64,000 nucleotides of DNA from Rhodobacterales bacterium (GTDB lineage: Bacteria; Pseudomonadota; Alphaproteobacteria; Rhodobacterales; Rhodobacteraceae). This document shows, piece after piece, positions 1 to 10,252 of the stretch. Each line of letters opens with the position of its first letter. The stretch's first letter is position 1. Location of the stretch: positions 62,001 through 126,000 of the forward strand of contig PDRY01000018.1 of NCBI GenBank assembly GCA_002748265.1, read 5' to 3'. Position numbers and translations under genes: made by a program. A model generated the notes under the pieces. It had not been told where the DNA came from. It saw nothing but the letters and a program-made list of their open reading frames with translations, and made no database searches.

Positions 1-1578
1 CATTCTGAAACCCTGACCCGCCCGATGCTCGAGCTGTTCGCTGCCGACCCGGATCGGGCCGCGCGCTTCAGCGCGCGCGCTGGAGATCTGCTTCTGGACT
101 ACGCAAAGACAGGTATCGACGATGTCACCCGTAATCTGCTGCTCGAACTGCTGGAGCGCGCGGGCGTCGCCGACAAGCGCGATGCGATGTTTTCGGGCGC
201 GCCGATCAACGCCACAGAAGGGCGCGCGGTACTGCACACCGCCCTGCGTGCCCCCGCAAAGGCCAGCGTCATGGTCGATGGCAGCGATGTTATCCCCGGC
301 GTTCACGCAACGCTCGCCCGGATGGCGGAATTTGCAACAGTGCTGCGCAGCGGAGCCTTCGCGGGGCAGGGCGGGGCGATCCGCGATGTGGTGAATATCG
401 GCATCGGCGGCTCTGATCTCGGCCCGGCCATGGCGGTGCAGGCGCTTGGCGCCTATGCGGACGGGCCGCGTTGCCATTTCGTCTCCAACGTGGATCCGGC
501 GGATATTGCGACTACGCTGGCCGCCTGCGACCCGGAGGCGACGCTGATTATCGTCGCCTCCAAGACCTTCACCACCATTGAGACCATGACCAACGCCCGC
601 ACCGCGTGGGATTGGATGGCCGCGCATGTCTCTGACCCGGCGGCGCAGTTCGCGGCGCTCAGCTCGGCCACCGGCAAGACGGCGGAGTGGGGTATCCCGC
701 CCGAGCGGGTCTTTGGGTTCGAGGACTGGGTCGGCGGGCGCTATTCCGTCTGGGGCCCCATCGGGTTGAGCCTGATGATCGCCATCGGCCCGGACCATTT
801 CCGCGATTTCCTGAAGGGCGCGCATGAGATGGACACGCATTTCCGCAGCGCGCCCTGGGCCGAAAACCTGCCTGCGCTGCTGGCTCTGATCGGGATCTGG
901 CACCATCAGGTCTGCGGTTATCCGACCCGCGCTGTGCTGCCCTATGACAACCGCATGGCCCGCTTTCCCGCCTATCTTCAACAGCTTGAGATGGAGAGTA
1001 ATGGCAAGCGCGTGACGCTGGAAGGCCGCGATGTGCCGGTGAGCGGCCCCGTCGTCTGGGGCGAGCCGGGCACCAATGGCCAACACGCCTTCTACCAGCT
1101 CATTCACCAGGGCACGCAGATCGTGCCATGCGAATTTCTGGTCGCCGCCAAGGGCCACGAGCCCGATCTGCACCACCAGCACAGGCTCCTGGTTGCCAAC
1201 TGCCTCGCCCAGTCCGAAGCCCTGATGCGCGGGCGCAGTCTGGATGAGGCGCGGGCCAAGGTGGCGGATCGCTTCTCCGGGGACGAGCTGGAGCGTCAGG
1301 CCGCCCACCGGGTGTTCCCGGGCAACCGGCCATCGATCACGCTGGCCTATCCGCAACTGACCCCGCAGATGCTGGGGATGCTGATCGCGCTCTATGAACA
1401 CCGCGTCTTTGTTGAAGGCGCCGTGCTGGGGATCAACTCCTACGACCAGTGGGGCGTGGAGCTGGGCAAGGAGCTCGCCACAGCGCTGCAGCCCATCGTC
1501 GAGGGGCGTGAGGATGCAGATGGCAAGGACGGCTCGACCGCCGCCCTTGTGGGGTATCTGCGCGGGGCCGGGCTGTAA
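1..1578 (+). CDS. pgi: glucose-6-phosphate isomerase (5'-truncated by window edge)
   Basis: Interconverts glucose-6-phosphate and fructose-6-phosphate in the cytoplasm. The reading frame is open from base 1, so the start codon lies outside the window; the Met at 25 is internal, and 525 residues are visible. Family marks seen include the GIGGSDLGP sugar-phosphate loop, [18 protein letters not shown] and the C-terminal [11 protein letters not shown] signature. Full-length alphaproteobacterial enzymes are about 530 residues, so only a short N-terminal piece should be missing. The next gene, on the opposite strand, ends at the base directly after this stop, so the two genes converge with no spacer and no room for a separate terminator. 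Identity is secure; only the start is unknown. Confidence 0.97.
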   Translation, partial: HSETLTRPMLELFAADPDRAARFSARAGDLLLDYAKTGIDDVTRNLLLELLERAGVADKRDAMFSGAPINATEGRAVLHTALRAPAKASVMVDGSDVIPGVHATLARMAEFATVLRSGAFAGQGGAIRDVVNIGIGGSDLGPAMAVQALGAYADGPRCHFVSNVDPADIATTLAACDPEATLIIVASKTFTTIETMTNARTAWDWMAAHVSDPAAQFAALSSATGKTAEWGIPPERVFGFEDWVGGRYSVWGPIGLSLMIAIGPDHFRDFLKGAHEMDTHFRSAPWAENLPALLALIGIWHHQVCGYPTRAVLPYDNRMARFPAYLQQLEMESNGKRVTLEGRDVPVSGPVVWGEPGTNGQHAFYQLIHQGTQIVPCEFLVAAKGHEPDLHHQHRLLVANCLAQSEALMRGRSLDEARAKVADRFSGDELERQAAHRVFPGNRPSITLAYPQLTPQMLGMLIALYEHRVFVEGAVLGINSYDQWGVELGKELATALQPIVEGREDADGKDGSTAALVGYLRGAGL

Positions 1579-1875
1579 TCAGCCCAGCAGCTTGCTCAGG
1601 GTCATGGCGGCGCTCATGTCGCCCTTGATCTTGATCTTGCCCAGCATGACGGCGGTCATCGGGTTCACCTTGCCGTTCAGCAGGCCCTCGAACGTCTTGG
1701 AGGACATGGTGATATTGCAGGCCGCATTATCGTCGCAGACCCGCGCGCCGCTTTCGTCAATCAAAACCCGGCCTTCGCCGTCGATGGCCAGACCGATCGA
1801 TTTTTCGATCCCGCCCCCGTCCAGCTTGGCGTTCATCCCGGCTGCAATCTTTTCCATCATGTCTGACATGGTCAC
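1579..1875 (-). CDS. SCP2 sterol-carrier-like lipid-binding protein
   Basis: A 98-residue single-domain protein of the sterol carrier protein 2 type, a small alpha/beta fold with a hydrophobic tunnel that binds fatty acyl or other lipids. The pattern GLAIDGEGRVLIDESGARV followed by ITMSSKTFEGLLNGKVNPMTAVMLGKIKIKGD is the usual SCP2 core, with the K-hKG strand near the C-terminus. It has no signal peptide or membrane segment, so it should be cytosolic. It stands alone: its own ATG at 1875 follows a plausible GGAGGAG ribosome site, and the upstream gene ends about 70 bases away on the same strand. The ligand cannot be read from the sequence. Confidence 0.85.
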   Translation of the reverse strand: MTMSDMMEKIAAGMNAKLDGGGIEKSIGLAIDGEGRVLIDESGARVCDDNAACNITMSSKTFEGLLNGKVNPMTAVMLGKIKIKGDMSAAMTLSKLLG

Positions 1876-1944
1876 TCCTCCTGCTGACGGGCCCAGTTAG
1901 GGGGCTTGTCCCCCTCCTGCCCAGCATGACGTTGGGGCGCCGTG

Positions 1945-3747
1945 TCAGCGGGCGCGACCTGACGCGATGAATGCGTTGCGTTCCTCAAGACTGCCCAGTT
2001 TTTCATCCTGCTCCATCCCTTCGCGGATGGAGGCATTCAGCCGCGCCTCGCTGGGCACTTCCCACACGTCCTGATCGCTCAGGAACCCGCGCGCGATCAG
2101 TTCCTCGCGGAGCAAGTCAAAGTCGAGAACGCCAATGGCGGTGTTGTCCGCCACCTCCATACGCCACAGGATTTGGTCCAGACAGTTGAGGATATGCACA
2201 TCCTGCGGATCGCGGTCGCCCATCTGGTCGGTCATAATCTTGGGTGGATCCATGCGGCGCAGGATCGTCGCGACCTTCTGGCCCGGCCGACGTACCAGCC
2301 CGTAGAGATGCAGCGCAGAGCCTTCGGCAAAGATCAGTTTGCGCGCGCCCTGGAACACCTTCGCCTGCTCAGTTAGCGAATGGCGCTCGGGGTGGAAGAT
2401 GCGGTAGCCCGCAAGCTCAAGCAGATGCTCCAGGTCACACTCGCAGGCAAACCGACCCAGGCGCGGATTCAGTGCCGCGCGCGAGACATAGACGTTCCCA
2501 TCGTCCGATATTGGCGCTTCCGTTGGCCAGCGGCTGTCGATCCAATCGTAAAAACGCGGATCGCCCCGTCCGCCGCGGGACTCGCCGAACAGTTCGGGGG
2601 CGGTGGTCAGGCTCTCGAACCATTCGCCTCCGCTGACGGAGACGCGCATGGGGTTGGTGATCCCCAGTTCCCGCAGAATCGTACGCAGGTGAGCGTAGTT
2701 TTCGAACATCCGCTGCTTTTTCGCCAGATAGACCAGCGTTGTGTCCTTCGGCATCTGGTCGAGCGCCCACAGACGGCCCAGCGAATTGAGCAGGCAAAAC
2801 CCGAATTGCTTATCGGCCACGCCCGCGAAAAGGTGCGATCCGAAATTGCGCGGAAAGCCATTGCCGGGGGCGTGCCCGTCGCCTGCCCGCGTGGTCCAGT
2901 CGGGCGTTGTGATGGTGCAATGCGGCAGCGGGGCAAGGTTTTTGGCAAAGAACCCAAGGCGCGCGTGACGGCGGTTGATGCGCTCGGCGTGGGTAAGGGC
3001 GACATCCTCTTGCGTCCAAAGCTGCGCCTCGGGCGCGGGTGCGGGGGCGTCAAGCGCGATCAGCGATTGCGCCGCCCGCTCGCCCAGGCCGAACAGCCCG
3101 CGCGGCATCACATGCACGCCGTCCCGGCGCAGCGGCAGATCGCCATAGTCGAACACGGCGCTTGGGCCCGAAAGCGTTTCGGACCCCGCGCGGATCAGAT
3201 CGCCATGGGGCCGGGCAGGGCCATCCTGGGGCAGGTGCCCGATGACAACCGGAAGGCCGGGGGCGCGCAGGGCGCTGCGCAGGTAGTCCATCATGGCGGG
3301 GAACACGGTGCCATATTCGGCGGCGCGGGCTTCGTCCGCCGCGTCGGTTTCGCCTTGGAGCCAGATCAGCCCGCCCAGCTGCACCAGCCCCGTGGACAAG
3401 GCGACGCGCGCCTGCGCGATCAGTCGCAGCAGGAGCCGCCCTGGTGTCCCATCCGGGAACCAGTGCTGGGCCAGCCGCGTGTTGGCGCGGGCCACTTTCA
3501 CGACCGATAGGGGCAGGGGGCTTTCGTGTTCCCAGGTATTGGCAAAGCCCAGCTCGGGCCCGAACCCGGATGGCTGATAGCCCGCACCCGCCTTCAGAGG
3601 GGCCCATCCCGTCTCTGCCCAGATCTGCGATTGCCCGCTGCCCCGAAAGGCGTCGCGCAGGCTGGCATCGTCTGTCTTGAAACCGGCCATATTGGCCTCT
3701 CCGGCCATCAGAACCAGGTGTCTCATGATGGCGGGACGGTCGGTCAC
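1945..3747 (-). CDS. fusion of SGNH/sialate-esterase-like domain with GT61-like glycosyltransferase domain
   Basis: A 600-residue protein from a GTG start at 3747, supported by AGGAG eight bases upstream. Residues 1-230 follow the SASA/CE6 carbohydrate esterase plan: block I (GEANMAG, 16-22), GPELGFA (63-69), WLQGETD (129-135) and DGVH (209-212). In active family members block I reads GQSNM and its Ser is the nucleophile; here that position is Ala18, while the Asp and His of the triad remain. Residues about 290-560 resemble GT61 (DUF563) glycosyltransferases, with a conserved FAEGSALHLYGLVRRPG segment near 485. The likely role is modification of a surface polysaccharide, with the N-terminal half possibly only binding sugar. 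No other polysaccharide gene is adjacent. The domain assignments are by eye, and the GT61 call is the less certain. Confidence 0.7.
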   Translation of the reverse strand: MTDRPAIMRHLVLMAGEANMAGFKTDDASLRDAFRGSGQSQIWAETGWAPLKAGAGYQPSGFGPELGFANTWEHESPLPLSVVKVARANTRLAQHWFPDGTPGRLLLRLIAQARVALSTGLVQLGGLIWLQGETDAADEARAAEYGTVFPAMMDYLRSALRAPGLPVVIGHLPQDGPARPHGDLIRAGSETLSGPSAVFDYGDLPLRRDGVHVMPRGLFGLGERAAQSLIALDAPAPAPEAQLWTQEDVALTHAERINRRHARLGFFAKNLAPLPHCTITTPDWTTRAGDGHAPGNGFPRNFGSHLFAGVADKQFGFCLLNSLGRLWALDQMPKDTTLVYLAKKQRMFENYAHLRTILRELGITNPMRVSVSGGEWFESLTTAPELFGESRGGRGDPRFYDWIDSRWPTEAPISDDGNVYVSRAALNPRLGRFACECDLEHLLELAGYRIFHPERHSLTEQAKVFQGARKLIFAEGSALHLYGLVRRPGQKVATILRRMDPPKIMTDQMGDRDPQDVHILNCLDQILWRMEVADNTAIGVLDFDLLREELIARGFLSDQDVWEVPSEARLNASIREGMEQDEKLGSLEERNAFIASGRAR

Positions 3748-3898
3748 TGGCTACGCTCCTTGGATCGCACTGCGGGGATTGCCCGCTTTGCCACCCGTGG
3801 TATCGCGCGGCGCGGCCAAGCTACAACCCAAACCCGGCGGGGGTGTGGCAAAGCTGCGACGCTGTCGCGAAGTCGGAGGTGGGGAAGACAGAGAGATC

Positions 3899-3972
3899 TG
3901 GAGCGGGTAGCGGGAATCGAACCCGCGCGTTCAGCTTGGGAAGCTGACAGGCTACCATTACATCATACCCGC
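3899..3972 (-). tRNA. tRNA-Gly (CCC anticodon)
   Basis: The minus strand folds as a 74-nt cloverleaf with CCA encoded in the DNA. The acceptor stem GCGGGTA/TACCCGC pairs perfectly. The anticodon stem TCAGC/GCTGA closes the loop TTCCCAA, giving anticodon CCC, which reads GGG glycine codons. The T arm carries GGTTCGAATCC. It sits alone between the esterase/GT61 fusion gene and the MerR-regulated gene pair. Confidence 0.97.
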
Positions 3973-4039
3973 CGCCGTGCCCGTTCAGATAGCCCCGCGC
4001 GCCGAAGGGCGCAAGGGGCATTCGGGCCCGGCGGCGTCC

Positions 4040-4438
4040 TCACATGAGGCCGCGCGCTTGATAGACCTCCTTCGCCACGAAGAGCCCGTTCAACGCGGCG
4101 GGAAAGCCTGCATAGACTGCCATCTGCATCAGGATTTCGGTGATTTCGTCCCGTGCGAGCCCGACATTCAGCCCGGCTTCGATATGGACCTTTAGCTGCG
4201 GCTGGGCCGTGCCCATCGCGGCCAGGGCGGCGATGGTTGCGATCTCGCGATCGCGCAGGGACAGGCCGGGGCGGGAGTAGATATCACCGAAGGGGAACTC
4301 GAACAGATAGGTGGCGAAATCCGGCGCAACGTCGCTGAGCGCGTCGATCACGTTCTGCCCGGCTTTGCCGTCAATTGCGGCCAGAGCGTCTTTGCCGCGG
4401 TCAAGTCGACTTGCGGCGGGGGACGGGGCGTTGGTCAT
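4040..4438 (-). CDS. carboxymuconolactone decarboxylase / AhpD-like protein
   Basis: A 132-residue all-helical protein of the carboxymuconolactone decarboxylase superfamily. The core SLRDREIATIAALAAMGTAQPQLKVHI followed by GLARDEITEILMQMAVYAGFPAALN is characteristic. It lacks the CxxC pair of AhpD-type peroxidases, so a redox role is not supported and it resembles gamma-carboxymuconolactone decarboxylase instead. ATG 4438 was chosen because AAAGGA lies seven bases upstream; the frame is open further but has no comparable site. Its start overlaps the end of the merR-like gene by 38 bases, so the two are translationally linked and share the MerR-type promoter at 4830-4860. The substrate is unknown. 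Confidence 0.85.
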   Translation of the reverse strand: MTNAPSPAASRLDRGKDALAAIDGKAGQNVIDALSDVAPDFATYLFEFPFGDIYSRPGLSLRDREIATIAALAAMGTAQPQLKVHIEAGLNVGLARDEITEILMQMAVYAGFPAALNGLFVAKEVYQARGLM

Positions 4439-4799
4439 GGTGCGTCCTTTCGTCATGGGCGGCGTAGCCGTCGATTTTGGTGTCCAAGACGAGAAGACAG
4501 TCCCGCAAGAGATCGAGCCGGGCGCGGACCGTGTCGCGATGGGCCTCCAGCAAGGCCCGACGCTCGGGTGAGGTGTGCTCTCCCTCTGCGCGCAGCGCCG
4601 CATAGCGCAGCATGTCGCTGATCGGCATCCCGGTGGTTTTGAGCCGCTCAAGAAAGGCGATCCACGTGAGAATAGATGGATCGTAATCCCGATGCCCGCT
4701 CGCATCGCGATCAGCAAAGGGCAGAAGGCCGATCCGCTCATAGTAGCGGATCGTATAGGCCGACAGCCCCGTGCGTTTCGAGAGTTCCCCGATCTTCAT
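4401..4799 (-). CDS. MerR-family transcriptional regulator
   Basis: A 132-residue regulator that begins with the MerR winged helix: MKIGELSKRTGLSAYTIRYYE is textbook, followed by the GLLP...RDYD wing and a coiled-coil dimerisation helix (residues about 75-120). No cluster of cysteines marks it as a metal or redox sensor, so it more likely responds to a small organic molecule. Upstream is a promoter with a 19-base spacer containing a palindrome, as MerR proteins require. It should control itself and the overlapping carboxymuconolactone decarboxylase-like gene. Confidence 0.92.
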   Translation of the reverse strand: MKIGELSKRTGLSAYTIRYYERIGLLPFADRDASGHRDYDPSILTWIAFLERLKTTGMPISDMLRYAALRAEGEHTSPERRALLEAHRDTVRARLDLLRDCLLVLDTKIDGYAAHDERTHHDQRPVPRRKST

Positions 4800-4829
4800 A
4801 GCAGACCATGTTCCGTCAAGACGCTGATC

Positions 4830-4860
4830 TATCTACGGGTTGGAGCGCGCTCTAAGTCAA
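4830..4860 (-). promoter_or_regulatory. MerR-type promoter with over-long 19-bp spacer and internal palindrome
   Basis: On the minus strand TTGACT (bases 4855-4860) and TAGATA (4830-4835) are separated by exactly 19 bases. The spacer contains the perfect palindrome GAGCGCGCTC, extendable to a 16-base near-palindrome TT-G-GAGCGCGCTC-T-AA on the plus strand. A 19-base spacer with a dyad in it is the signature of promoters activated by DNA untwisting by MerR proteins. It lies 31 bases upstream of the merR-like start. Confidence 0.7.
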
Positions 4861-4904
4861 CCGGGGAAAACGGATTTGTTCCGCAGCCCGCCAAAGGGAG
4901 CGGC

Positions 4905-5434
4905 TCAGGCGTTTTGGGTCAAGTCGTCTTTGGTGAAGACGGGCCGGACCTCCAGATCGGGGGCCTTGGCGATGCGCGGGCTGCCCTCTCCGCGCCAGAT
5001 CGCGCAGATCACGGTGGTGACGATGGCCCCTTCCGCGGTGGCAAGCGCAAGTGCGTCCGCGACGGCGCCGCCGGTGGTGATCACGTCTTCGATGAAGGTC
5101 ACGTTCTTCCCGGCGACGTCTTGGCCCTCGATGGCGCGGCAGGTGCCATAGGTCTTGGCTTCCTTGCGAATGAAGGCCGCCGGGAGCCCGGTTTCCAGCG
5201 AAAGCGCGGTGGCCAAGGGCACGCCGCCCAGCTCTAACCCGGCGACGATTTCGGTATCGGAGGGCAGCAGCCGGGCCATCTGAACGGCCAGCGGTCTGAG
5301 CAGCGTCGGCGCCCCTTCAAAGCGATACTTGTCGAAATAGCGATGGGCCACCTGCCCGGAGCGCAGCGTGAACGTGCCCTCCAGGGTGGCGACCTTCGCG
5401 ATCTCTCGGGCCAGCTCTTCGCGGGTCATCGCGC

Positions 5435-5438
<4 letters not shown>
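4905..5438 (-). CDS. orotate phosphoribosyltransferase-like protein coupled to purL
   Basis: A 177-residue type I phosphoribosyltransferase, closest in appearance to orotate phosphoribosyltransferase (orotate + PRPP to OMP). The PRPP-binding motif [13 protein letters not shown] is at residues 113-125, and the loop [15 protein letters not shown] matches the flexible catalytic loop of OPRT. The GTG at 5438 overlaps the purL stop as GTGA; an ATG at 5429 (174 residues) is an equally possible start, and neither has a clear ribosome site, suggesting coupling to purL. A second, longer PyrE lies beside pyrC at 26.1-26.8 kb. One of the two may therefore act on another base. I leave the symbol blank here because the pyrC-linked copy is the standard pyrE. 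Confidence 0.8.
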
Positions 5439-7597
<2,159 letters not shown>

Positions 7598-7670
7598 GGC
7601 GCAAATCTCCTGTCGCCCGCCTCATACGGCAGCGCGGCGGAAAGGGGAAGAATGGCCAAGGCTTTGCGCC

Positions 7671-7711
7671 AAACAAAAGCGGCGCGCCCGACGGGAAACG
7701 GGGCGCGCCGC
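7671..7711 (-). terminator. rho-independent terminator after the iron-binding protein gene
   Basis: An 11-bp perfect stem, GCGGCGCGCCC/GGGCGCGCCGC (7679-7689 with 7701-7711), has an 11-base loop. On the minus strand it is followed directly by TTTTGTTT (7671-7678). It lies 25 bases after the stop of the Fe(III)-binding protein gene and separates it from purL. Confidence 0.92.
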
Positions 7712-7735
7712 AAGGCTTCGACGGATGGTTCGGGG

Positions 7736-8737
7736 TCAGCCGTCGAAATCCACTTCTTCCATGATCCGCAGCGCGGCGGCGCGGTGCGCGGCGATCTCGC
7801 TCAGGGCGATGCTGTCCGGGGTGATCTCGCCCCAGCTGGCGACCAGATCGGACAGCGCAGCCTCTTCCAGAACCGGGTATTCGAAATTGGCTTCGGCATA
7901 GATCGCCTGCGCCTCGGGAGAAACGAGGTACTCGAGGAACTGGATGGCTTCATCCCGGTGCGGAGCGCCCTCCAGAAGCGACACGCCCGAAATGTTCACG
8001 TGGCTGCCGCCGTCGTCGAAGGTCGGGAAGACCAGCCGCACGGAGTTGGCCCATTCGGTCTGCTCGGCATCGCCCAGCATGGCGCCCATGTAGTAGGTGT
8101 TGCCGATGGAGATGTCGCACTCTCCGGCCCAGATCGCCTTGACCTGCGCGCGGTCATTGCCCTGCGGCTTGCGCGCGAGGTTGGCCTTCAGGCCCTCGGC
8201 CCAGGTCTTCGCGGCCTCTTCGCCATGGTGTGCGATCACGGCCGACAGCAGAGCGAGGTTGTAGTTGTGGGTGCCGGAGCGGGTGCAGATGCGGCCTTCC
8301 CATTTCGGATCGGTCAGATCCTCATAGGTGGTCACTTCGCCATCGGCGACGCGCTCTTTGCTGGCATAGATGACCCGCGCACGGGTGGTGACGGCGAACC
8401 ACTTGCCGTCCGGATCGCGCAGGGTCGCGGGGATCGCGGATTCAAGCGCATCGTTTTGGAGCGGCGCAACAACGCCAGCGTCCACCACCTGAGCCAGGTT
8501 GGCGATGTCCACGGTCATGACCAGATCCGCCGGGGAGCGCGCGCCTTCGGCCTTGAGCTTCTCGGCAATGGCGCCGTCCACATAGGCCAGGTTCACATTG
8601 ATCCCGGTGGCGTCGGTGAAGCCCTGGACGACCGGTTCAATCAGGCTGGGCTGACGGGTGGTGTAGATGTTCACATCGGCTGCAGCGGCACTGGCAAGAA
8701 GCGTCGTGCTGGCAAGAAGGGCATGGCGCATGGACAT
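7736..8737 (-). CDS. Fe(III) ABC transporter periplasmic binding protein
   Basis: A 333-residue extracellular solute-binding protein of the FbpA/FutA/IdiA type, which captures ferric iron in the periplasm. It has a Sec signal peptide (residues 1-20, cleavage before DVNIYTTRQ). The start YTTRQP.LIEPV and the paired tyrosines of NTYYMGAM (Tyr215-Tyr216) match the iron-liganding Tyr pair of the family. ATG 8737 has GGAG upstream; the frame is open much further upstream but there it runs through mazG. No permease or ATPase gene accompanies it in the window, so the rest of the transporter must be encoded elsewhere. It has its own promoter region in the 73-base gap behind mazG and a strong terminator. 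Confidence 0.88.
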   Translation of the reverse strand: MSMRHALLASTTLLASAAAADVNIYTTRQPSLIEPVVQGFTDATGINVNLAYVDGAIAEKLKAEGARSPADLVMTVDIANLAQVVDAGVVAPLQNDALESAIPATLRDPDGKWFAVTTRARVIYASKERVADGEVTTYEDLTDPKWEGRICTRSGTHNYNLALLSAVIAHHGEEAAKTWAEGLKANLARKPQGNDRAQVKAIWAGECDISIGNTYYMGAMLGDAEQTEWANSVRLVFPTFDDGGSHVNISGVSLLEGAPHRDEAIQFLEYLVSPEAQAIYAEANFEYPVLEEAALSDLVASWGEITPDSIALSEIAAHRAAALRIMEEVDFDG

Positions 8738-8773
8738 GGTTAAGTCTCCGTTGGTTGCTGAGCACCTTAAATC

Positions 8774-8794
8774 TGACAATTTTTGTAGGGTCAA
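8774..8794 (-). promoter_or_regulatory. putative promoter/operator of the iron-binding protein gene
   Basis: The AT-rich 73-base gap between mazG and the iron-binding protein gene contains TGAC-N12-GTCA (8774-8777 and 8790-8793), an inverted repeat. On the minus strand its right arm overlaps a -35-like TTGACC (8789-8794), with an AT-rich GATTTAA about 15 bases on. An iron-responsive repressor site would be expected here, but I cannot confirm a match to a known iron box. Confidence 0.4.
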
Positions 8795-8810
8795 TACCTG
8801 ATCGTTTTGC

Positions 8811-9617
8811 TTATGAATTATCGCGCTTTGCCGCCTGCCACAGAGCCTCCAGCTCATCCAGCGAGGCCTCACGGGGGGCGATGCCCTTCTCGGCAAGGGC
8901 GCGCTCAATGAAAGACCAGCGGCGTTCCACCTTTGCGTTGGCGCGGCGCAGGGCGGCTTCGGGTTCGCAGTCGAGATGCCGGGCGACATTTGCGACGGCG
9001 AACAGCACATCGCCCAGCTCGTCTTCGATGGCGTCTTGAGACCGCTCCGCACGTGCCTCGGCCAGCTCCCCGATCTCTTCGCGCAGCTTGGCAAGCGCGC
9101 CGTCCACATCCGGCCAGTCAAACCCGACGCGCGACAGGCGCTTTTGCAACTTGTGCGCCCGCAGCAGAGCCGGAAGCCCCAGGGCCACGCCGTCCAGCAC
9201 CCCGCGTTCGGCCTTTCCGGCGCGTTCGCGGGCCTTGATCGCCTCCCAGTCCTCGACCTGCTGCGCCGCGCTCTTGTCGCGGTTTTCATCCCCGAACACA
9301 TGGGGATGGCGGGCAATCATCTTGTCTCCGATGTCGGCGGCGATGTCGTCAAAGGAAAACAGCCCGGCCTCTTCGGCCATTTGTCCGTGATAGACGACCT
9401 GCAACAGCAGATCGCCCAGCTCTCCGCGCAGCTCGTCCCAGGCCTCGCGCTCAATGGCGTCCGAGACCTCATAGGCCTCCTCAATCGTGTAGGGCGCGAT
9501 GGAGCGGAAGTCCTGTTCAATATCCCAGGGGCACCCCGTTTCGGGATCGCGCAGGCGGCGCATGATCTCAAGCAGGCGGGGCAGGTCGGCGGGGCGGGTG
9601 TGGATCGGATCAGACAT
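8811..9617 (-). CDS. mazG: nucleoside triphosphate pyrophosphohydrolase MazG
   Basis: Hydrolyses (d)NTPs to NMP and pyrophosphate, a house-cleaning and stress-modulating activity. At 268 residues it has the usual two-repeat MazG layout. The N-terminal repeat carries CPWD and EEAYEVSDAI...ELRGELGDLLLQVVYH, the EExxE...ExxD metal site. The C-terminal repeat carries LREEIGELAEAR...DELGDVLFAVANVARH. ATG 9617 begins MSDPIHTRPADLPRLLEIM; the frame extends upstream without any family residues. It is single-copy here and followed by the iron-binding protein gene on the same strand, which has its own promoter. Confidence 0.95.
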   Translation of the reverse strand: MSDPIHTRPADLPRLLEIMRRLRDPETGCPWDIEQDFRSIAPYTIEEAYEVSDAIEREAWDELRGELGDLLLQVVYHGQMAEEAGLFSFDDIAADIGDKMIARHPHVFGDENRDKSAAQQVEDWEAIKARERAGKAERGVLDGVALGLPALLRAHKLQKRLSRVGFDWPDVDGALAKLREEIGELAEARAERSQDAIEDELGDVLFAVANVARHLDCEPEAALRRANAKVERRWSFIERALAEKGIAPREASLDELEALWQAAKRDNS

Positions 9618-9790
9618 GGGCGCACCATCCGGCGCACCCGGTCCCAAGTCCACCCTTGTTTTGGTCCTGAAGATGCGCGCCTGATAAAGGACAAAGGCCG
9701 AGGAGCGCCGCGTCACCACTTGCCCCGTTCGCCCTGCGCCTTACCTCTGGTGCGGCACATGCCCCCATCTCTGGTTCAAAGGACCGCCCC

Positions 9791-10246
9791 ATGAAACTGA
9801 TCCTTGCCCTCATCTTCCTTCTGATTGCCGGATTCGCGCTTCTGGTGCGGCTGGCGCCCGTCGATCCCGCCCGCTGGCACACCGATCCGGCAAAGGCGGC
9901 CAAGGGCCGTGCGGGCGGCTTTGCCCTACGACCGGGCGGTGATGCAGAGCCGCCCGAGTTTTCCGTGCCCGATCTTCTGGCCCGGCTGGATGCCATCGCG
10001 ATGGCCACCCCGCGGACGACCCGGATCGCGGGATCGGTTGAGGACGGGCGGATCACCTATCAGACCCGCTCCAAGCTCTGGGGGTTTCCGGACTACACGA
10101 CGATCGCCGTGGCTTCGGTCGAAGGTGGAGCCATGCCGCTGATCGACGCGCGCCTGCGCTTTGGGAAATCCGATCTCGGCGTGAACCGCAAGCGGGTGGA
10201 GGGCTGGCTTGCCCAGCTTGACGCGGCCATCGGGATCGCGGACTAA
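9791..10246 (+). CDS. DUF1499 family membrane-anchored protein
   Basis: A 151-residue protein with one N-terminal hydrophobic segment (residues 3-19), probably a membrane anchor or uncleaved signal. The body matches DUF1499: YQTRSKLWGFPDYTTIAV...LIDARLRFGKSDLGVNRKRVEGWLAQL. The terminal SDLGVN-R pattern is the family hallmark. Function is unknown for the family. It precedes prfA by six bases and is probably the first gene of the prfA-prmC operon. Confidence 0.85.
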   Translation: MKLILALIFLLIAGFALLVRLAPVDPARWHTDPAKAAKGRAGGFALRPGGDAEPPEFSVPDLLARLDAIAMATPRTTRIAGSVEDGRITYQTRSKLWGFPDYTTIAVASVEGGAMPLIDARLRFGKSDLGVNRKRVEGWLAQLDAAIGIAD

Positions 10247-10252
10247 GCGTGC

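Noticed and set aside
8738-9316. N-terminal extension of the iron-binding protein frame
   Set aside because: It is out-of-frame mazG sequence, and the Sec signal peptide begins at 8737.
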